Part shown: positions 12,828 through 24,068 of the stretch, piece by piece
Layout: every line of letters starts with the position of its first letter
Numbering within the stretch: the stretch's first letter is position 1
Assembly (NCBI RefSeq): GCF_026745355.1
Contig: NC_079205.1
Span: 64,728,084 to 64,792,083, forward strand
Length of the DNA: 64,000 nucleotides
Direction of reading: 5' to 3'
DNA from: Beta vulgaris subsp. vulgaris
Lineage: Eukaryota > Streptophyta > Magnoliopsida > Caryophyllales > Amaranthaceae
Notes under the pieces: model-generated
Database searches by the model: none
Seen by the model: the letters and a program-made list of their open reading frames with translations, nothing else
Told to the model about the DNA's origin: nothing
Made by a program: the position numbers and the translations under genes

Positions 12828-12921
12828 TTTCCTCCGAAACATAATAACTCCAACAAATGAATAATTTATACCTCACGAATAATACTCATTTATTGCATTT
12901 ATTATGTTACGTAAGTAGTAT
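12828..12921. mobile_element. Possible Stowaway-like MITE remnant
   Basis: TTTCCTCCGAAACATAATAA at the left is loosely mirrored by TTTATTATGTTACGTAAGTA at the right, flanked by TA. It lies about 270 bp past the stop codon of the GH127-like gene. The termini have decayed. Confidence 0.4.
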
Positions 12922-13157
12922 AAATTAAAAAAAATATTAATATAAAAGTAATCACCTAACAATATTTTTATAATAATAAATGTTATTATAGTTTTAATAA
13001 TTAGGTAATCACAATTCACAAGATTCATACTTTTGGCAAAGAAGCAAAACAAAAGATTAATTAGACGGCTTATACGTAGAACATTATCTTCACTTAGTTG
13101 GAAAACTAGTCCCGTTAAGAGTGTCTGAGTGTGTCCAAATCATCTTATTTTCGCTTA

Positions 13158-13583
13158 GGTAGCGTTTGGGAACCTAAATTTCATTTCAATTTTCTTACTT
13201 CAATTCTAGAAATTCAAATCATGCATTTGAATTCCGAATCCAATTCCTCAAACTCGTTTGGGTAACATGGGAATTGAATTCCAAATCCAATTCCTCAAAC
13301 TCGCTTGGGAAATATGGAAATTGAATTTGAATTTGGGCGTTGGTTGGAGTCGCCGGCGGAAGGGGAGGGAATAATGGGGAATTTAGAGGAGCGAGAAAAA
13401 TATAATGGGCGAGAAATTTAAATGACAGAAGGATGGGGTGAGATTTATACTATGTGTTTTTAACTTGGGTTAGAATTGCATCGGAACTGACCTAATTCCA
13501 ACTACAATTCCATTGAAAACCCAAACAAGTGAATTGAGATAATTCCATCCGTTGAAATGATATGATGGTTACCAAACAGGCTC
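13158..13583. mobile_element. PIF/Harbinger-like MITE
   Basis: The left end GGTAGCGTTTGGGAACC and the right end (reverse complement) GAGCCTGTTTGGTAACC are inverted repeats, flanked by TTA at 13155-13157 and 13584-13586. The interior contains several GAATTC(C/A)AATTCC words. The 86-codon minus-strand frame here is a shadow. Confidence 0.6.
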
Positions 13584-14416
13584 TTAACTTATTTGAAATG
13601 ACGATACCGAAAATTATCATCTTAACAGACTTTATTATTCTGTTATTTAGGTGGCAAAAGGCCCAAAATGCAGGGCCAACTTTTACCATGCTCAATATTT
13701 CCCTGGAACAGGGCCCCTTGATTGTGAGTGCCGCAAAATAAAGAAAGTTCAAATAGTAAAAAGAGAATGTTTATCTGCTTATTTGGGCTACTTTCTTTTC
13801 ATGATATGATTATATGAAATGAAGAATCATGAATGGATGAGTTATTGCATTATTGAAATTTTCAAATATGAGTTCGCACAGGGCCTCTATATAATTCAAG
13901 ACGGGCTTGTTAAACGGTTTGGATGAATTGTAAATTATCGTCTAGGAAACATGGTATGCAGTGCTTTTCCTCTTTCTTGAAGAAATAAAGAAGGGCCTCA
14001 ATCGAAACATTTCCATGTGCATGAATTTATTAGTTCAAAGGCCATAAAGTGATTTTGTGTTGTGCTTTCATTTACAGAATAAGATTATCAACAATTTCAT
14101 TTTCACATGTATCTAGTTCTCCCCAAAAAAACAAAAATTAATGCTTGCCATCAACAATTTGGTTGGTGGCAATAAGTCACCTTTATTAGTTTCAACCCTA
14201 CTAAACTTAGTTTGTTATCTTTATTAATATGCTCTTTTCATATGTAATCTTTCTTCCACTTTTAGAAGTTCTTTTCTTCTCGCCTGTAATAGTAAGGTTT
14301 ATTACATTAATGGTACTTGAAAAGTCTATTTTTATGTTCAAAAGGTTGAGTCATCAATCGAGATTTCAATCCATATCATCAAAATACTAGTTGTGACTTG
14401 TGAAGGCCTTCACTTA

Positions 14417-14515
14417 GGCCTGTTTTATTCGACATGAAACAACTGAACTAAACTGAAATGAATAGTGATATGTGAGAGTAGTATTGTACAGAGCTAAACT
14501 GAACTGAACTAAAAA
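14417..14515. mobile_element. CTGAAC-rich Harbinger-like MITE, one end lost
   Basis: It starts GGCCTGTTTTATTCGACATG after TTA and continues with AACTGAACTAAACTGAAATG and a TGAATAGTGATATG block. It matches the reverse complement of the complete copy at 61631-61784. The right end seems lost in an A-rich run. Confidence 0.6.
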
Positions 14516-14974
14516 AAAATTGGGAAATACATGTTCTTATAAAGTTATACAAAGTCATCGAATATTACCCATGGAAAAGTTGAAGCCATATACTTGGAGG
14601 CTCTAGCTACACCAAGTATAATTTTAGTTGATTGTATTAATTAGAAATTTTTATGTTAAAAATTTCTAGATGTATATTTACAAATCTAATTCATCAATCA
14701 TCATAGATGTTGTATGATGTTTTAACAATAATATCATTATTTGTCCCTATTAAAAATAATAATGGAACCAAAAGTTTGTTCACTTTCAACACTAATATAA
14801 ATTTGACCAAAACAAGGCAAAATCTTCAAAAAAAAAATAATCATATGGAAATCCTTTAGAGATATCATCATGGAGAAATAATAGACCAATCATAGCCCTC
14901 AAATTACTTTTTGATTCAATCACAAAGTAAACGCATCTTCTTTATTTGTACCCTAACAGGACCAACACTTTAAC

Positions 14975-15252
14975 TTGTCATGTTAAAGAGCAGCTGGAAA
15001 CCAAGAAGATAAGCTCCTTCAATCTTTATGATGGGTGCACAAGAGGGGCTAGGCCCCAAAAAAAGAAAGGCAAAAAATTGAACAGAAACAATTCTAGGAA
15101 GCCTACTCCTACAATCATAAAGATTCTTCCCACGTTTTGGAGACGAGTACATAACTCATTTCACTCTTTTATTGGCGAACCAGTCTGCTACTTTGTTTAC
15201 TTCTCCGTAAATGTGAAGGAAGAAGATTTTTCATCGCATGTCTTTTATTAAG
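14975..15252 (-). pseudogene. LINE RNase H domain relic
   Basis: On the minus strand, about 15215 to 15160 reads HIYGEVNKVADWFANK, the C-terminal helix signature of RNase H domains in plant LINE polyproteins (the intact LINE in this window has RQDNQAADALARK at the same place). A stop follows at once, then eroded sequence such as SSPKRGKNLYDC. No RT domain or poly(A) is present nearby. It is a broken fragment; the plus-strand 101-codon frame over it is a shadow. Confidence 0.55.
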
Positions 15253-15649
15253 GCTCAACATTGTCACACAAGTTAAACATACTTACTCCCCTCCATAAAA
15301 ACGCCTCATGTAGTCATGTCGCCAAGCTAACACCCTAACTTTTGTTACTATGACCAACTGAAAAAAGTTCAATTACCACTTCTATGTTAGATTCATGAGG
15401 TACGATGATGTAAATTTAAGATACGCATTTGTTAAGGTGGAGATTTTATGGTCACATTTACATGTGCAATTAAGTAAGGATGTTCTTTGTACAATAACTA
15501 CTATTGCAACCAATACATTTCTTTCACTCTCACATGAGTTGCATGTGAAATAATTAATATTGCCATCAATTCACTACATTAATCAACATTCTCAATTGAT
15601 ATTTGTCCTTTAGACACCTTAGATATACAAAAGATCTTAAAATCTTGTA

Positions 15650-15740
15650 CTACCTCCGTTTTTTATTATTTGCAGCGATTAGACATTTTCCCTCTCTATT
15701 TTATGTTAAATCGTTGCACATAATAAAAAAACGGAGGTAG
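15650..15740. mobile_element. Short Stowaway-like MITE
   Basis: CTACCTCCGTTTTTTATTAT at the left is mirrored by ATAATAAAAAAACGGAGGTAG at its right end, with TA on both sides. It is 91 bp long, close in size to the copy at 1469-1559, and lies about 150 bp beyond the stop of the LRR gene. Confidence 0.8.
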
Positions 15741-15886
15741 TATCAAATTATGGAAAAAATGAACTAATGATTTTAAGATAACGACTATTGATACATAATT
15801 TCAGTGACAAGTTACACACATAATTAAACACACACAAACACTTATATATAAATTCCTAAGTAGCTTAGTGAATTTTTTTTTTACTC

Positions 15887-16981
15887 TTAACATCTTTTAC
15901 TAAGTGGCTTGCCACATAGACAGGTATTGTAAGCAAACGACGACGCTTCAAGGTGATCATAAGGAGACCCGGCTGGAATGGGCCCACAAAGTTGGTTATG
16001 GCTCAAATCCAAATGCCCAATGTAGGATGCTAAGGATATGGACTTGGGTATTGGCCCGCTAAGCCGGTTGTGAGACAAATCCAAAACCATAAAATAAGAC
16101 TTCGGCCCGAAAGAATCGGGTAACCGACCCGCCAAAGCATTTCGGCTCAAATTACATATACTCACACCCGAATTTAACAAACTCTTCGGTATTTGACCCG
16201 AAAACATATTACCATCAAGGTTCAACGTGGCCAAAACCGGCATTTTCCCGAACATATCGGGTATTGAACCCGATAACCGATTTAAAGAAAGATCCAAATC
16301 CGAAAGGCGGTAAATACTAGCTAACGAGACCGGAACCGGCCCAATAAGACGATTACCACTTAACAAAGCCCGACTCATCATCTGGAGCTTACCCATTTCC
16401 CTTGGTAATTCACCAGATAACTTATTATTCCTTAGGTCCAAATGCATTAACCGGCCCAAATTAACAATAGACCGTGGAATTGGACCCGAAAGACTATTAT
16501 CAGCTAAATTTAAAACCGTGAGCTCCTTTAAACGACCAATATCACCCGGTATCCGACCCGAGAACCGATTTCCAATTAAATCGAGCGTTCGAATAAACAG
16601 TAGTGAGGTAATACAACCCGGGATTTCACCCGAGATCCCCTTCCAATCAGCAATAGTGAGACTACTAAGTCGCTCTAGCTTACAAATAGCCGGGGATATT
16701 GACCCGGTCATGAACCCGGTTCTGTGGGCCCGTTCAAAGATCGGGTCCTCAGATTCACCCCGTAAGTTAATGTCGGCAACCCGATGAATATACGGGTCGC
16801 AACTTACACCGTACCACCCACGGCAACAATCGGATCCGGTCCAAGAATTAAAAATACCCAAATACGGTTCATGAAGGGCAGCTTTTATAGACAAAAGAGC
16901 TGCCCGGTCTGATGGCGGGCAACCACTAACTACCGTTGTAACGGTCATTACAACGGCCCAAAAAATATAACTAACTTTCAT
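15887..16981 (-). CDS. Secreted leucine-rich-repeat protein (DRT100/PGIP-like)
   Basis: A single uninterrupted frame encodes 364 aa from the Met at 16981. An in-frame Met 16 codons upstream (17029) sits almost at the predicted transcription start and precedes a poor signal sequence, so the second Met is preferred. Residues 1-20 are a signal peptide ending before CPPSDRAALLSIKAAL, a plant LRR N-terminal cap with the paired DCC cysteines. About ten 24-residue repeats of the type LxxLDLSxNxLSGxIPxxh follow, then a cap ending CLCGKPLSKRC. There is no transmembrane segment or kinase, so it should be an extracellular LRR protein. Length and order match DRT100-like proteins (about 370 aa); polygalacturonase-inhibitor-like is the main alternative. 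One repeat (QMMSRALLSGNRL) departs from the consensus. The gene is markedly richer in GC than its surroundings. Confidence 0.9.
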   Translation of the reverse strand: MKVSYIFWAVVMTVTTVVSGCPPSDRAALLSIKAALHEPYLGIFNSWTGSDCCRGWYGVSCDPYIHRVADINLRGESEDPIFERAHRTGFMTGSISPAICKLERLSSLTIADWKGISGEIPGCITSLLFIRTLDLIGNRFSGRIPGDIGRLKELTVLNLADNSLSGPIPRSIVNLGRLMHLDLRNNKLSGELPREMGKLQMMSRALLSGNRLIGPVPVSLASIYRLSDLDLSLNRLSGSIPDMFGKMPVLATLNLDGNMFSGQIPKSLLNSGVSICNLSRNALAGRLPDSFGPKSYFMVLDLSHNRLSGPIPKSISLASYIGHLDLSHNQLCGPIPAGSPYDHLEASSFAYNTCLCGKPLSKRC

Positions 16982-17055
16982 ATTTAAGTGAAAATGTAGA
17001 GTGAAGTGAGTAGTGAGAAGGCACATCAATGGTAAACAAAGAAAAGTAGGGGTGT

Positions 17056-17069
17056 CCTTATATATAAGG
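17056..17069 (-). promoter_or_regulatory. TATA box of the LRR gene
   Basis: A palindromic CCTTATATATAAGG stands about 75 bp upstream of the preferred start codon on the minus strand. It predicts transcription start near 17028 and a leader of about 45 nt, which supports the Met at 16981 as the real start. Confidence 0.55.
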
Positions 17070-17403
17070 GAAGATGGAGAGTGGTAGTAAATGACTGTTT
17101 TACCCTTATGAATTTAAGTAAGAATTGAGATAAGGATCAAAATTAATGAATTATTTAAAATAAGATATGGAATTTAATAAAAGGAAGAAATTATTGATGG
17201 TTAAAACTTAAAAGAAAGAAGAAGGAAGGAAGGAAGAAGGTGGTGTGAGTGGTATGGGCAGTGCCCATGTGAAGGGTTGTTCAATGTTAGGTTCAGAATT
17301 TCAGTGTTTTGGGTCCTGATGTTTTCAGAATGTTAAAGGTGCACCTTAATTTCTGTGGGTTTTTTTCCTTTTAAAATAATTTACATAGGAGTAGCCTAAG
17401 AAT

Positions 17404-17566
17404 CTATGTTACAAAGACAGATAGGGGTGTCTAAGTGTCCGACTCGGCTATTTTGTAGAAAAAAGTGAAGTTTTTAGTTTAAAATGAAGTATCCAAGTAA
17501 AGTGTCTTGTCAGTCACGATACGACATCCCGTTTTTGAGGTAAATAAAGGTGTTGGAGTAACACGG
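17404..17566. mobile_element. CTATGTTAC-type MITE
   Basis: The left end CTATGTTACAAAGAC and the right end GGAGTAACACGG are loosely inverted, related to the clearer copy at 57261-57409. The interior shares GTGTCTAAGTGTCCGACTCGG-like words with that copy. It lies about 340 bp upstream of the LRR promoter. Confidence 0.45.
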
Positions 17567-18191
17567 CTAAGAATAATTCATTATGTCACATTTAATAAGT
17601 TGTGTGGATGTAATCTTTCTTCTGTGTTTCAACCTATGAATCAATTTGAGGTCCATGAACTAGCTGAAGCTACAGTTCATATTTCACTCTGTACATCACT
17701 CAATGCTACACTGTTACCTACACTAGTAGCTAGTGCAAGTATACTTTTTAATCAATAAAAAATTATTCTTCCTCAATGAAACGTTTGTTTTTCACGCAAT
17801 CCAACATGCTTCTTTAATATTTTTAGTTATGCACACGTAAAAAGTATAAAATAATTATAATTTGATAGTATGCATCGAGACGAATCTAACAAGATCTCAC
17901 TTGACGAGTTTTTCTTTATATAATGACGATTAATTAGAGTCATAATTGATCAGTGAATAGTGTTGTTTCATCTAATGTTTTATTTAAAACAAAACGGTGG
18001 AAGCATCAAAGAATGTATAACATTGAAATGATCATTAGGTTACGTATAAGAATTTTTGTTTATTTTTTGACAAGTGGTTGACCAACGACATCATATTTGA
18101 TGAAAATGGTTAAAAGTTAAGTTGTTTGGTTGGTTGTAGACTTGTAGTCTTGTAGACGATATAAATTTCATAAAAAGGCATGAGTACTTAA

Positions 18192-18500
18192 GAGCAACTC
18201 GAACGATAGTTATTAGGTCCCAACTTGCAATTTACCAATAGTTGGAGCTAATAGTTTTGTTGTTGGAGAGAAAGCAAGCTAGCTTTGGTAAGCCAAGTAG
18301 CTCCACAAAGCTACTTGCTTTGTCAATTTTTTGTGAGCTCCACTTCCACTTTTCTCTTTCATATTTTAGTTTGGGACCTACAAAAACTACAAGTTGTAGT
18401 TTTCCAATGGGAGAGGTTGTAACTTGGGAATGTTGTAGTTTGGAAATCTGATGTGACACACAAAGCTACAAATGGTTGTAACTTGCCATTGTAGTTGCTC
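18192..18500. mobile_element. PIF/Harbinger-like (Tourist) MITE
   Basis: GAGCAACT at the left and AGTTGCTC at the right are perfect inverted ends, flanked by TAA duplications (18189-18191 and 18501-18503). Subterminal repeats (TTGGTAAGCC, CTACAAATGG) are imperfectly inverted. The overlapping short frames on both strands are not genes. Confidence 0.75.
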
Positions 18501-18509
18501 TAAAGCAAT

Positions 18510-20490
18510 GAAGTCACTGACTTCTTCCATACGAGTTAAGAGTAAACAGAAATCGAAAAGTACCTGAATTTTGCCAAAAGTTACAGTTGATGACCTAGAA
18601 CATTCAAAAGCTATAGTTAAGAATCTCAAAGAAAGCATAAGTTATATTTTTGCAACATAGAAGGTAATTCGGGTTAAATGATTACTTGAAAATTATACTT
18701 CTATTTTTAGCCTTGATCCCAATAGGTAGAGGAATAATCAATTCTAATGATACTAGAACTAAAATACTATTTTATATCAATGTTCAAAAATGTTGAAGTA
18801 TATCTAAACTCATAAAATGACTAAAAGTTTCTATTTAATATTTTAATTACGTTTAGACATAACAGAAGTTACAATTCTAATCTGTCTTTAATGGTGCATA
18901 TAGCAATATAGGAGTAGAAAAAAGGGCATCAAACCAAAAATTCCAAATCAAATGAAATCCAAAATTTGGGGGAAAAAACTTACTAAGCATAATGACCAAT
19001 AAAGAATTCACATGATTTTTACATGGACCACGTTATCATGCTGTAGTATACTGAAATGTTTAATTCTTATGAGACTTTCACCAGAGTGGTAACTGTTAGG
19101 AAAGAGTCCCTTTAGCATTTATTTCGAATCCTTCATACCTAATAGAGAAAGTCTTTCCTGTTATTCACATCAGAAACAATAAAACACATTTGCTAACCCA
19201 AAAAAATAAAAAGGAAAAAGAAAATGAATACAAAAATGTGCATTATTGATTATTTTACTGTATAAAAAGATGTCCCAAAGATCTATGGATATTGGATATG
19301 AGCCCATCGTTCAAATAAGGACAAGCACTCATAATTTTATGTCATTGGGATATGAGGCAAATGAATTATTTGGATTATGAATCAGATCTTGGTGTCACTT
19401 GGATACTAAAATAAGTCTCACTAGATATATTTTTTTTAGGGGAAAAGAGGGAGAATTTTAATTAAATTAAGCTCCATCAAAGTAGAAGCCTCACTAGAAA
19501 TAAGTTTTGTACAATAAATCGAATTATTATCGGCTTCTCCGAGATGCTAGATAAGAAACTTATTTTAATATAAAAGTTACTTAAACAATCACTTTGAGAG
19601 AAAATATATAAATATAGGTTCCTTATCCATCATCAAGGGGTACCCGTTAGCATCATGTGCCAAAAATAAATTCAGCATTTATTTCTTCTATTTCAAAATA
19701 TTTGATATACTTTACTTAAATGAAAATGTCAAAATATTTGCTACATACCATAAATAAACTTACTTTAACTCCTAAATTTTCTAAAATATTCTTTAAAAGT
19801 TAATGGTTCCCCACTTTCCCCTCAAAATACTCGTACCTTTTTCTTGACAGTTTTTTGATATTCAAAAAAATGATGGTCCTTTACTTTTTCTCTCATACCT
19901 TTCTTAAAAGCTTCTCACTTTCTCTATTTAACAAGTATTTGAAATAGAGGAAGCATAAGCTTAGCAAAAATAAGTTAAAGCTAAGCAAAAAATAACTTAA
20001 GTTCATCACAAATAAACTAAGTTTAGCAAATATGGATTCAACAAAAAAAAAGTTAAGCTCAATAGAAAAAAAGTTAAGCTCAATAGAAAAAAAGTCAAGT
20101 TTAGCAACGATTAGTTAAATTCAGCAAAAAAAAAAAAAAGTTATGCACAATAAAAAGGTAATGATGATATGAACTTAGTTTGATCATGAAAATATTTAAT
20201 ACCAATTCAAAACTTTTACCAACTAAACTAGTTGAAATAAATTAAATACATAGTAAAGAAAAAGAAGCTCCAAGAAAATTTTAAACTATTCTCAAAAGGA
20301 TAGTCATATCGATACCAAGGTAAAATAAACTATGGCGCACTTACATCATTTGATAATCCTACCAACATAAGATTACTAGCTCTTTTCTTTATCCATAACG
20401 TATTAATGTGTTATGAACTTATGATGAGTAATGTTATATGGGCTAGCTAGATGGGTATCCTCCATTGCTAAACATAGAAACGATATTTAC
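18510..20490. other. Intergenic; AAGTTAAGCTCAATAGAAAA minisatellite and a Stowaway remnant
   Basis: No gene is recognised. A likely Stowaway-like element lies at about 19683-19953 (TTCTTCTATTTCAAAATATT mirrored by TTGAAATAGAGGAAG). At about 19955-20160 a degenerate 20-23-bp tandem motif (AGTTAAGCTCAATAGAAAAA and variants) repeats roughly eight times. Confidence 0.5.
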
Positions 20491-21088
20491 TTTTTTTTTA
20501 AAGAGAAATTTCATTAATTGAAGGTCAAACGGCATCTACAATAGGTATTAAAGTAAAACAAGATACAATTAAACAAAATTAAATCAAATTCGTCTTCAAA
20601 AAAACTGCAATGAACCAGATCGAACAATACAGCACAACCCTTTGTATTTGCTGAATCAAGCAGCTATTGATGAGAAAGTCTATCATTCTGATATAGTTTG
20701 AGAAGAACATTCTTGATCGAGTCAGGTCGACCACATCCGAGATTCTAATACCTTCATGTTGAGTCTCGAACTTCAACCAATGAGAATAATTTCTCATACC
20801 TAAAAACAGAAGAACCATACTCACAACTCCCATAAGGGAGAAGAAGATTTCCAAAACAGAAACTAAAAACCCCATAACAGGGTTTGAGAAAATCTCATAA
20901 AAAGAGACTAATTTATTGAACAAAACAAGAAAATGAACTAAAAATTGAAAATAAAAGGCCAAAAGGGGAAAAGGGGCATACCATGGATGAAAACATCCAT
21001 GGCATCCCCTAATTAATGAAGAAGGGGTATGGGAGGCTAGGGTTTGAGAGAGAGAAAAAGAAAGGGGAGATTGTCTCAATCAGTAGCT
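20491..21088 (-). mobile_element. Poly(A) retroposon, copy 1 (minus)
   Basis: A ~598-bp segment ends on its 3' side in a 9-bp oligo(A) (seen as T at 20491-20499). It is flanked by near-identical direct repeats AAACGATATTTAC (20478-20490) and AAACGATAATTTAC (21090-21103), showing target-primed insertion. The same sequence occurs inverted at 22947-23534. It begins with pyrimidine-rich leader-like sequence (CTCTCAAACCCTAGCC), carries a perfect 22-bp palindrome at 20981-21002, and ends TTAATGAAATTTCTCTTT(A)n, similar to plant LINE tails. This copy has a 166-codon frame, but the frame is broken in the sister copy and looks like no known protein, so it is probably not coding. No tRNA-like A/B boxes are obvious. 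Confidence 0.7.
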
Positions 21089-21803
21089 GAAACGATAATT
21101 TACTTTTAAACCACTTCTAGAGTAAGGTTGTTGAGCTCAATTGAACTTAAGTAAACTAAAATTATGAGAGTAAAGTAATTGAGCTGTATTATGACAAAAA
21201 AAAAAAAAGTGTAAATTTGATTTTTCTCCTTAAATATAAGATTTCCCTTTTAAGTACCTTTTTTTAACATGTAATGTGTCAGAGAGTTTATTAAGAAAGA
21301 GAGGCATCCGTTTGTGTAGTCTAAAATCCCAAATTGCTACATTGATTGAAGAGAAAATCCACCGAAAATGTGATGTTGAACCTTTCAAGGAAGAGAAACT
21401 AGTCATGGCCTCATGGGCCAACCGGCCAAAGCCAACTCACATGGGAATTACTTTTCAATTTGTTTCAATACTTCTAAATTCTAATACTAGGAATGGCAAT
21501 TCCTTTACAATTGTTTCACAATTGTTTCGAAAGAAGGAATTGCTTTTCAAATTTCAATCGTTTCAATTGTAGGAATGGGAATCCTACTGCAATTAGCAAA
21601 AATAGTTATTCCATCAACTTTTGGGATACATAAGAACAATGGCAGAAATTAAGGTATTAAATATATTTTAATCATATGTTATCTGAGTTCAAGACTAAAC
21701 TAATTGTCATTGTGTTAATATATCTATATATTGTACGAGAATATTATCACGATTTCTATTTGATTTATAATGTCAAGTGTCAACAATTAAAAATAGTGTT
21801 AGG

Positions 21804-22028
21804 TTTTTTTTGGAAACTCCACTGGAGATCCCATGGTAAGATGAATGACCCTGTCAAACCGGCAGCTCTCGCAGGTTAATCCGGCCCTGAGTTTGCGGAC
21901 ATACATTTTGAAATTGGGGGGAGATGGTAAGGGAAAACCCTCTCCTAAAGTGTCCTTAGTGGAGATTGAACTCCAACCTTGAGGTTAGAAGGTTTTTTCC
22001 TTATCACTAGGCCAAACCTTACTTCATT
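21804..22028 (-). mobile_element. tRNA-derived SINE (minus)
   Basis: Read on the minus strand, GGTTTGGCCTAGTGATAAGG resembles a Pol III A box and GGTTGGAGTTCAATCTCC a B box. The 3' end CTTACCATGGGATCTCCAG leads into oligo(A) (T at 21804-21811). Flanking repeats AAATAGTGTTAGG (21791-21803) and AAATAGTAGTAGG (22029-22041) agree at 11 of 13 positions. The 3' tail resembles those of the SINEs at 38056 and 61371. Confidence 0.7.
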
Positions 22029-22209
22029 AAATAGTAGTAGGTATGCACATCCGCACATGTGAGACTATACAAGATGTCAAATTGTACATATACTAATTGT
22101 TCGCAAATATAAAGACTTTTTGCAAAATGGTTGAAAATACAATTTTACCTTCATATAGTCATAGTTGAAAGTAAAATCTTTGTAGGATACGGCTTGGAGT
22201 AATAATGGA

Positions 22210-22460
22210 ACATACTCCATTCGTTTCATAATATAGTGCTTGTTTTCTTTTAACACGATCTCCATAATATATACTTTTCATCTTCAATATTTTCAATTTC
22301 GCATTAATAGAAAATCTAAAAAGTTGATATTATGAAAAAAAAAATTGAGGCGAACCTAACCATATCTCACATTAGTATTTTTTTTATATATATATATTAA
22401 TGAAAATATTTGATCAAAGATTTTAAAATTTGACTCAAAAGAAAGAAACAAACACTATAT
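22210..22460. mobile_element. Possible degenerate Stowaway-like MITE
   Basis: ACTCCATTCGTTTCATAATA at 22213 and AAAGAAACAAACACTATATAC at about 22440 are weakly inverted. The CGTTTC core at the left fits a Stowaway terminus; the right end is too eroded for certainty. Confidence 0.3.
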
Positions 22461-22946
22461 ACAACGGGCCGAGCAGAGGGTAGAAAGCTCCAGTCTAGGA
22501 TGGCATATCATGCACCCTTGCAAGTTACAAGATCGTGATTTTCCGTGCTACGAGTTCAAGTTAAAAATAATACTCCACCTCTATGGCGCTAGGCTAAGAG
22601 CCTAAGATACCAAACTGTTGGAAAGAGCCAAGATAAACTGAGGAACTTTGGGCTTGAAAACTTACAGTCTTCCTCAGATCTTGTGCCAGATCCAACATTA
22701 TCAAGCAACACTGAATAGTTCGAAAGAGACAGGCCCTAATATGATGACGCACTATTAGACAAAATTCGGATAAAACACATCTAATGATGGAGATTGGGTT
22801 TGTAAGTATATATTTTCTCCTGTTTTTCTCCTATTGCATTATATGGAACTTCACATTTACTAATGCACAACTCTATTATTAATATCCCAATTATCTATAA
22901 GTCAACTAAAATGAGTCGAGCTGAACTAAACTAAACTGGAATGAAG

Positions 22947-23534
22947 AGTTGTTTAACCCTAGCCCCGCTCTCTTTTTCTCTCTCTCAAACCCTAGCCTCT
23001 CCTACCCTTTCTTCATCAAGTAGGGGCTGCCATGGATGTTTTCATCCATGGTAAGCCTCTTTTTCCCTTTTATTTCCAGTTTTTAGTTTATTTTCTTGTT
23101 TTGTTCAATAAATTAGTCTCTCTTTATGAGATTTTCTCAAACCCTATTATGGGGTTTTTAGTTTCTGTTTTGGAAATCTCCTTCTCCCTATGAGAGTTGT
23201 GAGTATGATTCTTTTGTTTTTATGTATGAGAAATTATTCTCATTCGTTGAAGTTCGAGACTCAACATGAAGGTATTGGAATCTCAGATGCGGTCAACCTG
23301 ACTCGATCAAGAATGTTCTTCCCAAACTATATCAGAATGCTAGACTTCCTCATCAATAGCTGCTTGATTCAGCAAATACAAGAAGGATGTGTTGTATTGT
23401 TCGATCTGGTTCATTATAGTTTCTTCGAAGACGAATTTGATTTAGTCTTGTTTAATTGTATCTTGTTTTACTTTAATACCTATTGTAGATGCCGTTTGGC
23501 CTTCAATTAATGAAATTTCTCTTTAAAAAAAAAA
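22947..23534 (+). mobile_element. Poly(A) retroposon, copy 2 (plus)
   Basis: It is the sister of 20491-21088 in the opposite orientation, with the same CTCTCAAACCCTAGCC leader, the same 22-bp palindrome (23030-23051) and the same tail TTAATGAAATTTCTCTTT(A)10. Flanking direct repeats ACTAAACTGGAATGA (22930) and ACTAAACTGAAATGA (23535) differ at one base. It has inserted into a CTGAACTAAACTGAAATG-rich MITE, parts of which remain on both sides. Confidence 0.7.
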
Positions 23535-23715
23535 ACTAAACTGAAATGAGCTAAGCTAAGGTGAAATGAGCAAAGTGAAACTGAACGAAAAGAATGATAC
23601 TGTACCAATACAATCAAGACATTAGAAGAGTGCTATAATACAAAACAGCTTATACATTACTTTCATCATGTAAGACCCACTATCACTCTATTTCCCAATG
23701 CAGCCATGACTTCAA

Positions 23716-24068
23716 CGGCCCGTTTGGTAGTTGTTAATAAATTGCGGTAATGGGAATGAATTTTAAGTGTAATTTTATTAGGGAAGCAGTAAGCACCCTT
23801 AAAATCTCCATGGGGATGCATTTTTTCTCCATGGGCAAGCAATCTCACCCCTAAACTTATGTTTTTGTCTCCAAATGGAAGCAATTTTCATTACCACTCA
23901 TTACCACCTTACAAGGTGGTATTGGATGGGAATGAAAATTCAAGAAAGAAAGTGGACATTTTAGGATAAATTAGCATTACCATGGGAATGGACAATGATA
24001 TTTTTCACAAATTTACACATGAATTCATTCCCATTACCACCATTTATGACCAACTACCAAACGGGCCG
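23716..24068. mobile_element. MITE with near-perfect TIRs and CAA duplication
   Basis: CGGCCCGTTTGGTAGTTG opens the element and CAACTACCAAACGGGCCG closes it, an 18-bp perfect inverted repeat that continues imperfectly (GGTAATGGGAATG). CAA occurs immediately outside both ends (23713-23715, 24069-24071). The interior has further GGGAATGA/TCATTCCC inversions, so the whole 353 bp can fold back. The superfamily is uncertain: a 3-bp duplication fits PIF/Harbinger or CACTA, but CAA is not the usual TTA/TAA. Confidence 0.75.

Noticed and set aside
14946..15251. 101-codon plus frame
   Set aside because: It is antisense to the LINE RNase H relic and has no domain of its own.
16518..16787. 89-codon plus frame
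   Set aside because: Antisense shadow of the LRR gene, created by its GC-rich codons.
17029..17029. Upstream Met as start of the LRR protein
   Set aside because: It falls at the predicted transcription start and weakens the signal peptide; the Met at 16981 fits better.
20579..21079. 166-codon minus frame
   Set aside because: Coincides with a poly(A) retroposon; the sister copy has the frame broken, and the translation has no recognised domain.
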